Source: Mesotoga sp. Brook.08.105.5.1
GTDB taxonomy: Bacteria; Thermotogota; Thermotogae; Petrotogales; Kosmotogaceae
NCBI RefSeq assembly: GCF_002752635.1
Contig: NZ_AYTW01000011.1
Coordinates: 44,735 to 108,734, forward strand
Reading direction: 5' to 3'
DNA length: 64,000 nt
The notes below the pieces were generated by a model, which worked only from the letters and a program-made list of their open reading frames with translations, was not told the origin of the DNA and did not search any database. Shown piece after piece: positions 26,908 through 36,208 of the stretch. Both the position numbers and the translations under genes were made by a program. Position 1 is the first letter of the stretch. Every line of letters starts with the position of its first letter.

Positions 26908-28210
26908 ATTCCTTCACTCCAGTCAATATGTTTCTCGTCTCGCTGACCAGATACAGCGACCCGCAGACAAGAATCTTCTCGGAAGTCTGCAGCACTGTCT
27001 CCAAAGCGGCTTCATGAGAATCGACAAAACTAACTTGATCACAGTACCTCCTCCAGGTATTGGCGACTTCTTCCGGATGGAGACTCCTGTGATTCGGAAC
27101 TCTGCAGACCACTACCCTGTCTGTTATCGATGAAAGCGTTCTTATGTTGCTTTCGTAGTCCTTGTCGTCGAGGCTGCCGAAAAGCAGAGTGAGCTTCTCG
27201 CCGGCAAAATACCGTTCGACTGTCTTTCTCAGAATCCTCGAGGCATCGGGATTGTGCGCGCCGTCAAGAATCACTGTCTTTGAGAGCACGGAAAAGACCT
27301 CAAATCTTCCGGGCCAAATAACGTTCTTCAAAGCCTTTCTCAAGCGGTTTTCATCTACTGATTTGCCAACCCTATCGAAGGCTGTTTCAACTGTTTTTAG
27401 CGCCACTGCTGCATTTGCTACTTGATGCTCGCCGTTGAGGTTGGTGATGAGATCGTAATACACATTCGTTCCTTCATAGTCGAAAACATTGCTGTCTAGC
27501 TTGTATTCTCTGCCGTATGCGTTGAAGTCCTTCCCTATGAAGAAAGTCGGAGAACCCATGCTCTTAGCAGTTTCAGAGACAACCCTTCTGATGGCAGGTC
27601 TTGTGATTCCCGAAACCACCGGGCTGTTCACCTTGATTATTCCGCACTTCTCTACGGCTATCTTCTCTTCGGAATCGCCGAGAATACCTGTATGATCAAG
27701 TCCAATACTTGTTATCACCGAGACTAGAGAAGAGCTGATTACGTTGCTCGCATCGAACCTGCCTCCAAGACCAACTTCAAGAACGACAATATCGCAAGCC
27801 AGTTCCTTGAAATACAGGAAGCTCATCGCGGTGACCACCTCAAAGAAGCTTGGAGCATACTCTTCGCCCTTCTCATCCATCTTCTTCAGCGCAGTCTCCA
27901 TCGACTCCAGGATTCTGCAGACAGCGTCCTCCGAAATGTACTCTCCATCAACCTGGATTCGTTCCCTGAACGTCGTTATGTGAGGCGAGATATTCAGCCC
28001 GGCCTTCAAACCGTGAGAAGTGAACAGGGTTCTTACTATAGAAGCTACGCTGCCTTTCCCGTTTGTACCCGTTATATGGACAATAGGGTAGGATTCCTGT
28101 GGGTTGCCAAGACGCTCCAGAAGCTCTCTAATCCGGAAGAGACCGTACTTTATCTTTCCATATGGTCTTGAGTTGTAAAGATAGTGGATGGCCTCGGAGT
28201 AAGTCTTCAT
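26891..28210 (-). CDS. folC: Folylpolyglutamate synthase / dihydrofolate synthase
   Basis: FolC, 439 aa, adds glutamates to folates (and in many bacteria glutamate to dihydropteroate). P-loop HITGTNGKGSVAS (about 46-58), the omega loop SPHITTFRERI, the metal-site region DIVVLEVGLGGRFDASN, and the C-terminal LDGAHNPDA motif are all present. ATG overlaps the valS stop by 4 bases, so folC is the second gene of a valS-folC-ruvA operon. Confidence 0.96.
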   Translation of the reverse strand: MKTYSEAIHYLYNSRPYGKIKYGLFRIRELLERLGNPQESYPIVHITGTNGKGSVASIVRTLFTSHGLKAGLNISPHITTFRERIQVDGEYISEDAVCRILESMETALKKMDEKGEEYAPSFFEVVTAMSFLYFKELACDIVVLEVGLGGRFDASNVISSSLVSVITSIGLDHTGILGDSEEKIAVEKCGIIKVNSPVVSGITRPAIRRVVSETAKSMGSPTFFIGKDFNAYGREYKLDSNVFDYEGTNVYYDLITNLNGEHQVANAAVALKTVETAFDRVGKSVDENRLRKALKNVIWPGRFEVFSVLSKTVILDGAHNPDASRILRKTVERYFAGEKLTLLFGSLDDKDYESNIRTLSSITDRVVVCRVPNHRSLHPEEVANTWRRYCDQVSFVDSHEAALETVLQTSEKILVCGSLYLVSETRNILTGVKEYAGRH

Positions 28211-30810
28211 TTCAGGTCTTCAATAATCTTCTCGATCCTGCGGATGTTGTCCTGACTAATGATCAGCCTTTCCTTATTCTCGTTTACTACCTCTTCAGGG
28301 GCGTTGTCGACGAAGCTCTTATTCTCGAGTTTCGACTTAGTTCTGGCAAGGTCGCTTCTTTCCTTCTCCAGCTTCCCTTCCAATCTTTCAATTTCAGCAA
28401 TCGTGTCGATCTCGCCCAGCACTACATACAGAGTGTTTCCTGAATCTCCCCAGGCAGATACGCTTCCCGATGCCTTTTCGCTCCTGGCAATCAGTTCACC
28501 CGAATTCGAAAGATTTGAGACGAGTTTGAGAATCTCGGTGTCAATTCTCTCTCCGAGATAATAGACGTCTGTACGTGAAGAGGGAGGTATATTCATTTCT
28601 GCCTTCACGTTTCTGATTCCCCTTACCATTTCCATGATCTTTGAGAATTCATTTTCGGAAGAAACATCGAAATCGGATTCATCAAATTCCGGCCATTCGG
28701 AGGCGATCAAAAGACCTTTCGAATCGGGCAGTCTCTGCCAGAGTTCTTCCGTGATATACGGCATAAAGGGATGAAGCATTCTCAACGATGAGTCAAGGAT
28801 TCTTACAAGTACATTCTGCGCTATCGTTCTGTCTCTTCCGCCGCCGTTCAGTCTTGGCTTTATACTCTCTATATACCAGTCACAAAACTCGTTCCAGAAG
28901 AAGGAGTAGATCGTCTTTGCCGCGCTGGGGAAGTCATAAGAGTCAATGGACTCTTCCACAGTCTTGACGGATCTTGCCAATCGGGAAAGGATCCACCTAT
29001 CCTCAATTGCCAGCTTTTCTTTGCGCAGATCGATCTCTTCGAAGCCTTCCATGTTCAGCAGTGCAAATCTGGCTGCATTCCAGATCTTGTTTGCGAATTT
29101 CTTGTAAGTGTCAAAGAACTTGACGTCAAGTTTTATGTCGTGATTTTGCGCAGCTAGAATGGCCAATGTGAAGCGCATAGCGTCTGTTCCGTGTTCCTTG
29201 ATGACATCCAGAGGGTCTATGCCGTTTCCGAGAGACTTCGACATCTTCCTGCCGTTCTTGTCTCTTATCAGCCTGGTTATGTAAACGTGATCGAACGGTC
29301 TGTCCCCAATGAAATGGTATCCGGCCATTATCATTCGGGCTACCCAGAAAAAGATGATATCGAAGGCCGTGACCAGTACACTTGTAGGATAGAAAGTCTC
29401 TAGATCGGGTGTCGTTTCCGGCCATCCAAGGGTAGTGAAGGGCCATAACTGCGAGGAGAACCATGTGTCAAGAACGTCTTCGTCCTGTCTCAGTTTCCTG
29501 GAGCCGCACTTCGGACAAACCGAAGGATCGTTTTCTTCGACAATGACTTCGTTACAGTCATCGCAGTACCATACAGGTACCCTGTGACCCCACCATAGCT
29601 GGCGAGAAATGCACCAATCGCGAATCTCCCGCATCCAGTTAAGATATACTTTCTTCCAAGTCTCAGGGAAGAAGACGACTTCACCATTCTCTACGGTAGC
29701 GATCGCTCTTTCCGCGAGCGGACCAACCTTGACGTACCATTGATCGGAAAGGGACGGCTCAACAACCGTGTCGCAGCGATAACACCTGCCCACCGCATGA
29801 ACCATAGGCTCTACCTTGATTAGAAACCCCTGTTCCTCGAGGTCCTTGACTACTTGCTTCCTCGCTTCGTATCTATCTAGACCGCGATACTTCCCCCCGT
29901 TCTCGTTAATCTTCGCATCTTTGTCTATGACTTCGATTACCTCCAGACCATGTCTCAACCCTATCTGAAAATCGTTGGGATCATGGGCGGGCGTGACCTT
30001 CAGAGCACCTGTGCCAAAGGACGGATCGACATACCTATCCTGAATGATCGGTATCTCCCTTTCCATAAGCGGCAGTATTACAGTCTTACCCGTTAGATCG
30101 GAATACCTTTCATCGGAGGGATAGACGGCAACCGCGGTATCGGCGAGCATCGTCTCAGGTCTGGTTGTTGCAATTACTACGAACTCTTCTCCACCCTTGA
30201 TCGGGTATTTTATATGGTAAAAGGCTCCCTTTTCGTCTTCATGCTCTACTTCCTCATCTGAAAGAACCGTGGAACACCTCGGGCACCAGTTAACAATGTA
30301 CTTGCCTCTATAGATAAGCCCTTCCTTGTAGAGATCGACGAAGGCCTTTCTCACCGCTTCGCTTAGCCCGTCGTCCATAGTGAATCTCTCTCTTGACCAG
30401 TCCACCGAACAACCCATAGCTTCAATCTGCTCGCGAATCCGCTGCCTGTATTCCTTTGCCCAGTCCCATGTTGTTTCAAGGAACTTCTCTCGCCCCATCT
30501 CTTTGCGGTTCGTGCCCTTCTTGGCGAGATCCTTCTCAACTGCGTTTTGGGTCGCTATGCCGGCGTGGTCCTCGCCAGGGACCCATAACGCTCTGAATCC
30601 TTTCATGCGCTTGAAGCGAATTATGAAATCTTGAATTACTAGATTTAGTGCGTGGCCCATATGGAGAGGCGCAGTAATATTAGGAGGCGGGATCATTATT
30701 GTGAATGGTTCACCCGTGCCTCTCGGTTCGAAGTAACCGCCTTCTTTCCAGCGAGAATACCACTTCTTCTCAAGCTCGGAAGGACTGTACCTGGTGCTCA
30801 GTTCCTCCAT
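28207..30810 (-). CDS. valS: Valyl-tRNA synthetase
   Basis: ValS, 867 aa, class Ia synthetase. The HIGH-type signature is PLHMGHALN (48-56), the KMSKS motif is in GRKMSKSLGNG (about 520-530), an editing CP1 domain (about 190-330) contains TTRPETMLADTA, a zinc-like knuckle CDDC/CPKCGS is visible near 415-435, and the C-terminus is the typical coiled coil. Start behind CACGAGGAGG. A T-box leader is not visible in the ~130 bases before the gene. Confidence 0.98.
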   Translation of the reverse strand: MEELSTRYSPSELEKKWYSRWKEGGYFEPRGTGEPFTIMIPPPNITAPLHMGHALNLVIQDFIIRFKRMKGFRALWVPGEDHAGIATQNAVEKDLAKKGTNRKEMGREKFLETTWDWAKEYRQRIREQIEAMGCSVDWSRERFTMDDGLSEAVRKAFVDLYKEGLIYRGKYIVNWCPRCSTVLSDEEVEHEDEKGAFYHIKYPIKGGEEFVVIATTRPETMLADTAVAVYPSDERYSDLTGKTVILPLMEREIPIIQDRYVDPSFGTGALKVTPAHDPNDFQIGLRHGLEVIEVIDKDAKINENGGKYRGLDRYEARKQVVKDLEEQGFLIKVEPMVHAVGRCYRCDTVVEPSLSDQWYVKVGPLAERAIATVENGEVVFFPETWKKVYLNWMREIRDWCISRQLWWGHRVPVWYCDDCNEVIVEENDPSVCPKCGSRKLRQDEDVLDTWFSSQLWPFTTLGWPETTPDLETFYPTSVLVTAFDIIFFWVARMIMAGYHFIGDRPFDHVYITRLIRDKNGRKMSKSLGNGIDPLDVIKEHGTDAMRFTLAILAAQNHDIKLDVKFFDTYKKFANKIWNAARFALLNMEGFEEIDLRKEKLAIEDRWILSRLARSVKTVEESIDSYDFPSAAKTIYSFFWNEFCDWYIESIKPRLNGGGRDRTIAQNVLVRILDSSLRMLHPFMPYITEELWQRLPDSKGLLIASEWPEFDESDFDVSSENEFSKIMEMVRGIRNVKAEMNIPPSSRTDVYYLGERIDTEILKLVSNLSNSGELIARSEKASGSVSAWGDSGNTLYVVLGEIDTIAEIERLEGKLEKERSDLARTKSKLENKSFVDNAPEEVVNENKERLIISQDNIRRIEKIIEDLK

Positions 30811-30938
30811 TTTGACTACCTCCTCGTGGTGCCGTCGGCATTTAAATCGAATTATAGCACGAAGTAAAAGGCGGTAATGGGAGATGCCGTTAATATGTAG
30901 ATCAGCTCCTCATATAGTACAATTCACTCGGTGAGAAT

Positions 30939-31250
30939 ATGGATGATGAAAACACTTCAACCTATAAGAAAATCTACTCGATGGTTCGACAAATCCCACG
31001 TGGGAAAGTCGCAACTTACGGTCAGATAGCATCTCTTGTTGGCGGTTGTTCCGCAAGGATGGTGGGGTACGCCATGGCCGGTATCTCCGATGCGACCATA
31101 CCCTGGCAGAGAGTAATCAATGCACGAGGAAGAATAAGCATTAGAGACCCAAATGGCTATTCGCTTCAAAAGGCGATTCTCGAAAGAGAGGGAGTTGTCT
31201 TCGACGAAAGCGATACAATCGATCTCGAGGTCTTCGGTTGGCAACCCTAG
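30939..31250 (+). CDS. Alkyltransferase-like DNA-binding protein (ATL)
   Basis: A 103-aa protein homologous to the C-terminal DNA-binding half of O6-alkylguanine-DNA alkyltransferase. It keeps the helix-turn-helix and arginine finger (IPRGKVATYGQIASLVGG, SARMVGYAM) but the active-site PCHR is replaced by IPWQRV, so the acceptor Cys is Trp. Such ATL proteins bind alkylated guanine without removing the alkyl group and recruit nucleotide excision repair, which fits with the nearby uvrB only loosely. ATG behind CGGTGAG. Divergent from valS; repeats begin a few bases after the stop. Confidence 0.9.
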   Translation: MDDENTSTYKKIYSMVRQIPRGKVATYGQIASLVGGCSARMVGYAMAGISDATIPWQRVINARGRISIRDPNGYSLQKAILEREGVVFDESDTIDLEVFGWQP

Positions 31251-31254
31251 TGGA

Positions 31255-31700
31255 TGTTAAGGAGCTGCAGTACGTTGCAAAGATCCGCTGAGCGCTGGTA
31301 AGACCCGCTTGTAAAAAAACGCTGATCGCTGTACTCTGGAGAGAACCGCTGTTCGCATAATAGCAAAAGAACCGTTGATCGCTGTGGAGAACCGTCCTTC
31401 GTGACTCGTCCCAGATCATGGACCCGTTCTTCGATGAGACCCAAGCCCAGATCCTGAACAGGAGCACTTCAGGATGACGTCAAGGACTGTCATCCCGTGA
31501 TGCACCTGCACGGGATCTCGCCCTGAGAGCTGCTGTGCGCTTAAGAACAAGAACCCGCTGAACGCTGACGAAGACAACGTTGTCCGTCAACGGTTCACCA
31601 GGTTCTCTTGCTCTTTCCTACCACGAACCCGCTACCCCCAACCCCGGCCTTTTGCTTTCCCTCTGACCCCCAAAGGTTGGACGCGAAGTGTCGCAACAAG
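31255..31700. repeat. Repeat island 4
   Basis: GCTGNNCGCT words, the 'AACGCTGATCGCTGT' composite, an inverted pair of 31-nt palindromes (near 31450-31520) and CCGTCAACGGTTCACC words, ending ~20 bases before the RelBE-type promoter. Confidence 0.8.
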
Positions 31701-31716
31701 GAAGCGCTTCTCAAAA

Positions 31717-31725
31717 TGCTATAAT
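31717..31725 (+). promoter_or_regulatory. Extended -10 promoter of the RelBE-type pair
   Basis: TGCTATAAT, an extended -10 with no good -35, 18 bases before the antitoxin start. Confidence 0.6.
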
Positions 31726-31743
31726 TCCATATGAGGTGATTTA

Positions 31744-31941
31744 ATGAAAGAACCCCGCATGATTGTCAATGAAGATGGGAAACCAGTTAGCGTGATTCTT
31801 AGTATTTCTACATATAAGAAGATTCTCGATGAGTTGGAAGAATTGGAAGAGATTCGAGCATACGACAAAGCTAAGAAGTCAACCGACAAGATTCTTCCGT
31901 TTGAAGAAGCTCTAGACAAATTCAAGCGTGAAGATGTCTGA
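31744..31941 (+). CDS. Type II antitoxin, Phd/YefM-like
   Basis: A 65-aa antitoxin. The N-terminal motif NEDGKPVSVILSISTYKKILDELEE is the usual DNA-binding/dimerisation part of Phd/YefM/RelB-type proteins; the acidic C-terminus is the disordered toxin-wrapping tail. ATG after GAGGTGAT. It overlaps the toxin gene by 8 bases and presumably represses the shared extended -10 promoter. The pair sits as an island between repeat blocks. Confidence 0.88.
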   Translation: MKEPRMIVNEDGKPVSVILSISTYKKILDELEELEEIRAYDKAKKSTDKILPFEEALDKFKREDV

Positions 31942-32200
31942 CTCATACAAACTTCTTATTCTCAGCAAAGCCGCAAGAGAGCTTCAGTCACTTCGAGAGC
32001 CGAACTATAGCAGAATCAAGCAAAGGATATTGTTGCTCGCGTCGAATCCGCGTCCAAGAGGTTCTAGTAAGTTGACCGGAAGAGAGGGATGGCGGATAAG
32101 AGCTGGTGACTATCGGATTATCTATGAGATTAGTGATCAAGATAAGTCAGTTACTATTCTGCATATCGGCCATCGTAGAAATGTATACAAGAATCTTTGA
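31934..32200 (+). CDS. Type II toxin, RelE/ParE superfamily
   Basis: An 88-aa toxin with the RelE fold pattern: LLILSKAARELQSL, LLASNPRPRGSSKLTGREGWRIRAGDYRIIYEI and a C-terminal ILHIGHRRNVYKNL. The K-L-x-G...W-R-x-R-x-G-D-Y-R-I-x-Y core and the HRRxVY tail match RelE mRNA interferases. The ATG at 31934 overlaps the antitoxin end; a GTG two codons earlier is possible. Appears intact. Confidence 0.92.
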   Translation: MSDSYKLLILSKAARELQSLREPNYSRIKQRILLLASNPRPRGSSKLTGREGWRIRAGDYRIIYEISDQDKSVTILHIGHRRNVYKNL

Positions 32201-32204
32201 GACA

Positions 32205-34776
32205 TATTCTTGATGTTGTAATCAGATAGAAGGAACACCATCTTCTCAAAAGTCGACTTCTGATTGCGCTCCTGAGCTTAAGAATAAAGAACCGCTCTTC
32301 CAAGAACGGGGCCGTGCTCTTCTCGGAGAACAGTGGACCGATAACGGATAACCGTTTCTTTTTCAACCTGCATCTTGTCACTTGCAACTGTTTGCGTTTT
32401 TCGCACCCAAAAAGAACGAGATCCTGGCCTGAACATTGCCAGGATGACCTGAAGCAAGAAAAGACAGTCATCCCGTGATGCCTTTGCACGGGATCTCGCC
32501 CTGAAGATCCGTTATACGCCAGAAGTTCCGCTGAACGCTTAAGAGCAAGGACCCGCTGAACGCTGACGAAGACAACGTTGTCCGTCAACGGTCCACCGTC
32601 CACCGATAAGAGAGCAGCTCTACGCTGGAAGAGCGGTCCTCCGTCAGCCGTCCAAGAACAAGTACCCGTTCACTGATAAGACCGTCGAGAAAGAGCACTG
32701 TCGAGACGTTCGCTGCGCTCACGAGAAGACGAGAAGCGGTGCCCTTCGACCCGTCAACCTGTAATGCTTTTGCACGGGATCTCGCCCTGAAGATCCGTTA
32801 TACGCTTAAGAACAAGGACCCGCTGAACGCTGACGAAGACAACGTTGTCCGTCAACGGTCCGCCGTCCTCCGACCAAGAAGAGCATTTCAAGAGACTTAT
32901 AGAGTTTATTGGCTCTTGTTCTTATAACTCACAACTTGCATCTTGGAACTTGCAACTGTTTCAAAGATCGAGATCCTGGCCTGAACATTGCCAGGATGAC
33001 CTGAAGCAAGAAAAGACAGTCATCCCGTGATGCACCTGCACGGGATCTTGCCCTTAAGATCCGCTGAACGCTTAAAAACGGTGAACCCGCTGATCGCTGG
33101 AAGTTCCGCTGTACGCTTAAAAGCGGAGAACCCGCTGTACGCTGGCGAAGACAACGTTGTCCGTCCACGGTCCGCCGTCTACCGAGAAGAGCGTTTCAAG
33201 AGACTTAGAGAGTTTCTTAACTCTTGTTCTTATAACTCACAACTTGCATCTTGGAACTTGCAACTCTCGGTCTTGGAGAATGGAGAACCGATAACGGACA
33301 ACCATTTTCTTATTCAACCTGCATCTTGGAACTTGCAACTGTTTGCGTTTTTCGCACCCAAAAAGAACGAGATCCTGGCCTGAAGCACGCCAGGATGACG
33401 CGAAGGAGTGCCATCCCTTGAGGTTGCCCAGCTGAGCGCCTCTTTGGTCATCTCGTGATGCGCCTGCACGGGATCTGCTCTTCCTAACCAAGTCTCGATA
33501 ACCCGCTTCTATCAACCCGATCTTTCTAACCCGCACTATGTAACCCGCACTATGCAACCCGTTACTAGACTAGGCTCTTCCGCCCGGCGCAAGCCGGACT
33601 GGCCTTTGCTCTCAATACACCCGATTTTCATAACCCGCTCTTTCAAACCCGAAGTGCTTAACCCGTACCTAATAACCCACTCTCTATTCTCCTGTCTGAG
33701 AACCGACAACGACCACCTGATTTTGGTCTTCCCAGCGTTCAGCGCTCAGCGAAAAGCGGGCTTTGTTGCCTCCTGCCGAAGGCAGCCTTGCGTCTGATCT
33801 TAGAGCGGTTTTTCATCCCCGCGAAGCGGGCATTGCGTCCCGGCATGATCTTTGCCAGCCTTGCGTCCCGGCATGATCTTCGCCGGCATTGCGTCTCATT
33901 TGACCAATGACTGGTTCTTCTCTCTTCTCTCGTGAGCGTAGCGAACCTCTCGACAACGCTCTTTCTCGATTGATCTTATCGGAGGACGGGTTTACTCGGA
34001 GAACGGTGGACCGTTGACGGTTGACCTGAGAGGCTTCCTGCGAAGCAGCATCACTTCCTGGCGAAGCCAGCCTTGCGTCCCGGCATGATCCTTTGCCGGC
34101 ATTGCGTCTCATTTCACCAATGAGTGGTTCTTCTCTCTTCTCTCGTGAGCGCAGCGAACCTCTCGGCAACGCTCTTTCTCGATTGATCTTATCGGAGGAC
34201 GGGTTTACTCGGAGAACGGTGGACCGTTGACGGTTGACCTGAGAGGCTTCCTGCGAAGCAGCATCACTTCCGCCGATGTTCTTCGGCGCATCACTTCCTG
34301 GCGAAGCCAGCCTTGCGTCCCGGTACGATATTTGCCGGCATAGCGTCCACTGATGCTCCTCAGTGCAATGCGTCCCACCGAAGGTGGCATCACTTCCCCG
34401 GATGCTCTTCCGGGCATCACTTCCTCGCGCCAGCGAGCATCACTTCCTGGCGAAGCCAGCCTTGCGTCCCGGCACAATATTTGCCGGCATTGCGTCGACT
34501 GATGCTCCTCAGTGCAATGCGTCCCACCGAAGGTGGCATCACTTCCCCGGACGTTCCTCCGGGCATCACTTCCTCGCGCCAGCGAGCATCACTTCCTGGC
34601 GAAGCCAGCCTTGCGTCTGATCTTAGAGCGGTTTTTCATCCCCGCGAAGCGGGCATTGCGACCTGGCATGATCTTTGCCAGCCTTGCGTCCCGGCACGAT
34701 ATTTGCCGGCATTGCGTCCCACCGAAGGTGGCATCACTTCCTGGCGAAGCCAGCCTTGCGTCTGCAGAAACGTCTA
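32205..34776. repeat. Repeat island 5, the largest (2.6 kb)
   Basis: No gene. 32260-33230: repeated composites with inverted pairs of 31-nt palindromes (near 32420/32467, 32969/33020, 33370/33450) and GCTGNNCGCT words. 33480-33690: AACCCG array. 33770-34776: reverse-orientation hairpin-unit arrays with nested duplications, a 213-base offset (near 33981 and 34194) and a 149-base offset (near 34312 and 34461). It runs directly into the last codons of the lipoprotein gene. Long stop-free frames here only translate repeats. Confidence 0.85.
33480..33690 (+). repeat. AACCCG array (copy 1)
   Basis: About ten AACCCG or ACACCCG words at intervals of roughly 14-18 bases, e.g. TAACCCGCACTATG twice in a row, interrupted near 33570-33605 by CCGGCGCAAGCCGG. 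A near copy is at 55920-56095. Confidence 0.75.
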
Positions 34777-36135
34777 TCACTCGCCAACTACATGAATCGT
34801 GAGTGTGTGGACCTTTTCGATCGTCTTTTCTCCAAATTCGCCGAAGAATCTGAAGGGAATCTCATAATCGCCCACTTCTTGTGGAGTCCAGCGGAAGATG
34901 CAGTGATCGTGCTTGTCGAGGAGAGTGCCTGCTTCTGACTGAAGCTCGACTCCGTTCGTCGATCTCCAGATCCATGCGTGATCGGAGAAGGACCATTTGT
35001 CATATCCCACGAATCGCCACTCTGCGATCAGTGCATTTACCCTAAACTCAATCAATTCACCAACAGGAGATGTGATTTCCGGCACGGGAATGGTTCTCGA
35101 GAACTGCTCAAATGAGTTTAAGTAAAACAAGTCTTCCCATAATGGAACGATGTTTCTTCCTGCACTTTCGTAGGCCTTTTCAACTAGGCCGACGCATGAA
35201 TAGATATCTTGTTTTGTGAAGGGAAGATTCAAGTAGCCAGACCAGGCGAGGCCTACAGACCACATCGCCCCATGGTTGGCCGCCTCAAATATGTATCTGG
35301 ATATTTGTCTCCGTTCGAGCGGGGTTATATCTTCGGAGTATCTCATCGCCCCTGTAAAACCGGAAGACCAGTATTTAAGCCATCGCGATTCGTACGTGTC
35401 GTAGTTGAAGAGATTCACAAAAGAGTGGTTTTCAATATCGTTGGGGAAGACAAAGACACCCTCCTCGACGAGATTGTATCCGTGTGTCAAAAACGGGTAG
35501 GATTCTCCAAATGTCTTTCCGTTGTTTAGACCCAGACATTCATCTGTCATTGCCGTGGCATAGTCGACACCGAGATATACTGCCGAGTGTGAAGGGATCC
35601 AGTTCGGTCCGATATGATAGAGTAGATCGCCTTCGAGCAGGTACTTTCCGGGCAGATGTTGTGCTGTGTAGAGGGCATCTGCCTTTGATATCAACAGGCA
35701 GTACGGCAGTTTTGTGAATCGAACGAACGTGGAGAAGGAATCTATGCTGCACTGTACCTGAAACTCCTCTCCTGCCGGGGCGAAGGAAGTCGCGCTGAGG
35801 AGCGGCTGGATCATCAAGATCTGATCATCGTCCAGGTCGAGTTCGTCGTGAGAAAGTTCGAATACCGGCCCGGGAATTGAACCGCTGCTTTCGTGGAAGA
35901 CAACCTGGATCGTTCGTTCCGATATGCTCTGCACTTCGTAAACGATGGTCTCCTTCTCACTGACTCCATAGAAGAATACTGTCACTCCTCTGGAGACGAT
36001 GAAGGAGTTGTCGCCAGGATGCAGCAACAAAACCTTATGCCCAGGTTTGGTGGGAATCAGCCTGGTACATCCCACTGTGAACAAGATACACGAAGCGACT
36101 AAAAGAACCAATCTCCGAATTTGGATACTCATCAT
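34777..36135 (-). CDS. Lipoprotein with permuted papain-like (YiiX-type) domain
   Basis: Exported protein of 452 aa. The signal region MMSIQIRRLVLLVASCILFTVGC ends in a probable lipidation Cys23 (unusual Thr at -3; shown here only in parts). Residues ~190-380 carry the circularly permuted NlpC/P60-like arrangement: GDLLYHIGP...SHSAVYLG with the His first and YSCVGLVEKAYE with the nucleophile Cys later, as in YiiX/YebB enzymes that cleave amide or thioester bonds. The C-terminal ~90 residues form an Ig/PKD-like domain. Start is one of three clustered Met codons (36147, 36135, 36132), none with a good ribosome site; TATAAT on the minus strand at 36182-36187 is the likely -10. It diverges from murJ. 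Confidence 0.8.
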   Translation of the reverse strand: MMSIQIRRLVLLVASCILFTVGCTRLIPTKPGHKVLLLHPGDNSFIVSRGVTVFFYGVSEKETIVYEVQSISERTIQVVFHESSGSIPGPVFELSHDELDLDDDQILMIQPLLSATSFAPAGEEFQVQCSIDSFSTFVRFTKLPYCLLISKADALYTAQHLPGKYLLEGDLLYHIGPNWIPSHSAVYLGVDYATAMTDECLGLNNGKTFGESYPFLTHGYNLVEEGVFVFPNDIENHSFVNLFNYDTYESRWLKYWSSGFTGAMRYSEDITPLERRQISRYIFEAANHGAMWSVGLAWSGYLNLPFTKQDIYSCVGLVEKAYESAGRNIVPLWEDLFYLNSFEQFSRTIPVPEITSPVGELIEFRVNALIAEWRFVGYDKWSFSDHAWIWRSTNGVELQSEAGTLLDKHDHCIFRWTPQEVGDYEIPFRFFGEFGEKTIEKVHTLTIHVVGE

Positions 36136-36208
36136 TAAGTTTACCATCGCAGAAGGGAAAGACAGATAACACCTATGGTAAATTATACAGTGTAAGACAG
36201 GAGGCATG

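Noticed and set aside
30811..30938. T-box leader ahead of valS
   Set aside because: The gap is only about 128 bases, shared with a divergent gene, with no specifier loop or T-box sequence.
33770..34776. Possible CRISPR array
   Set aside because: The conserved linkers are only about 8 nt, the variable parts are self-complementary hairpins and not unique spacers, and there are no cas genes.
34313..34795. 160-codon open frame in repeat island 5 and overlapping long frames
   Set aside because: Repeat translation (SLPRASEHHFLAKPAL-type peptides recurring); the lack of stops follows from the GC-rich repeat units.
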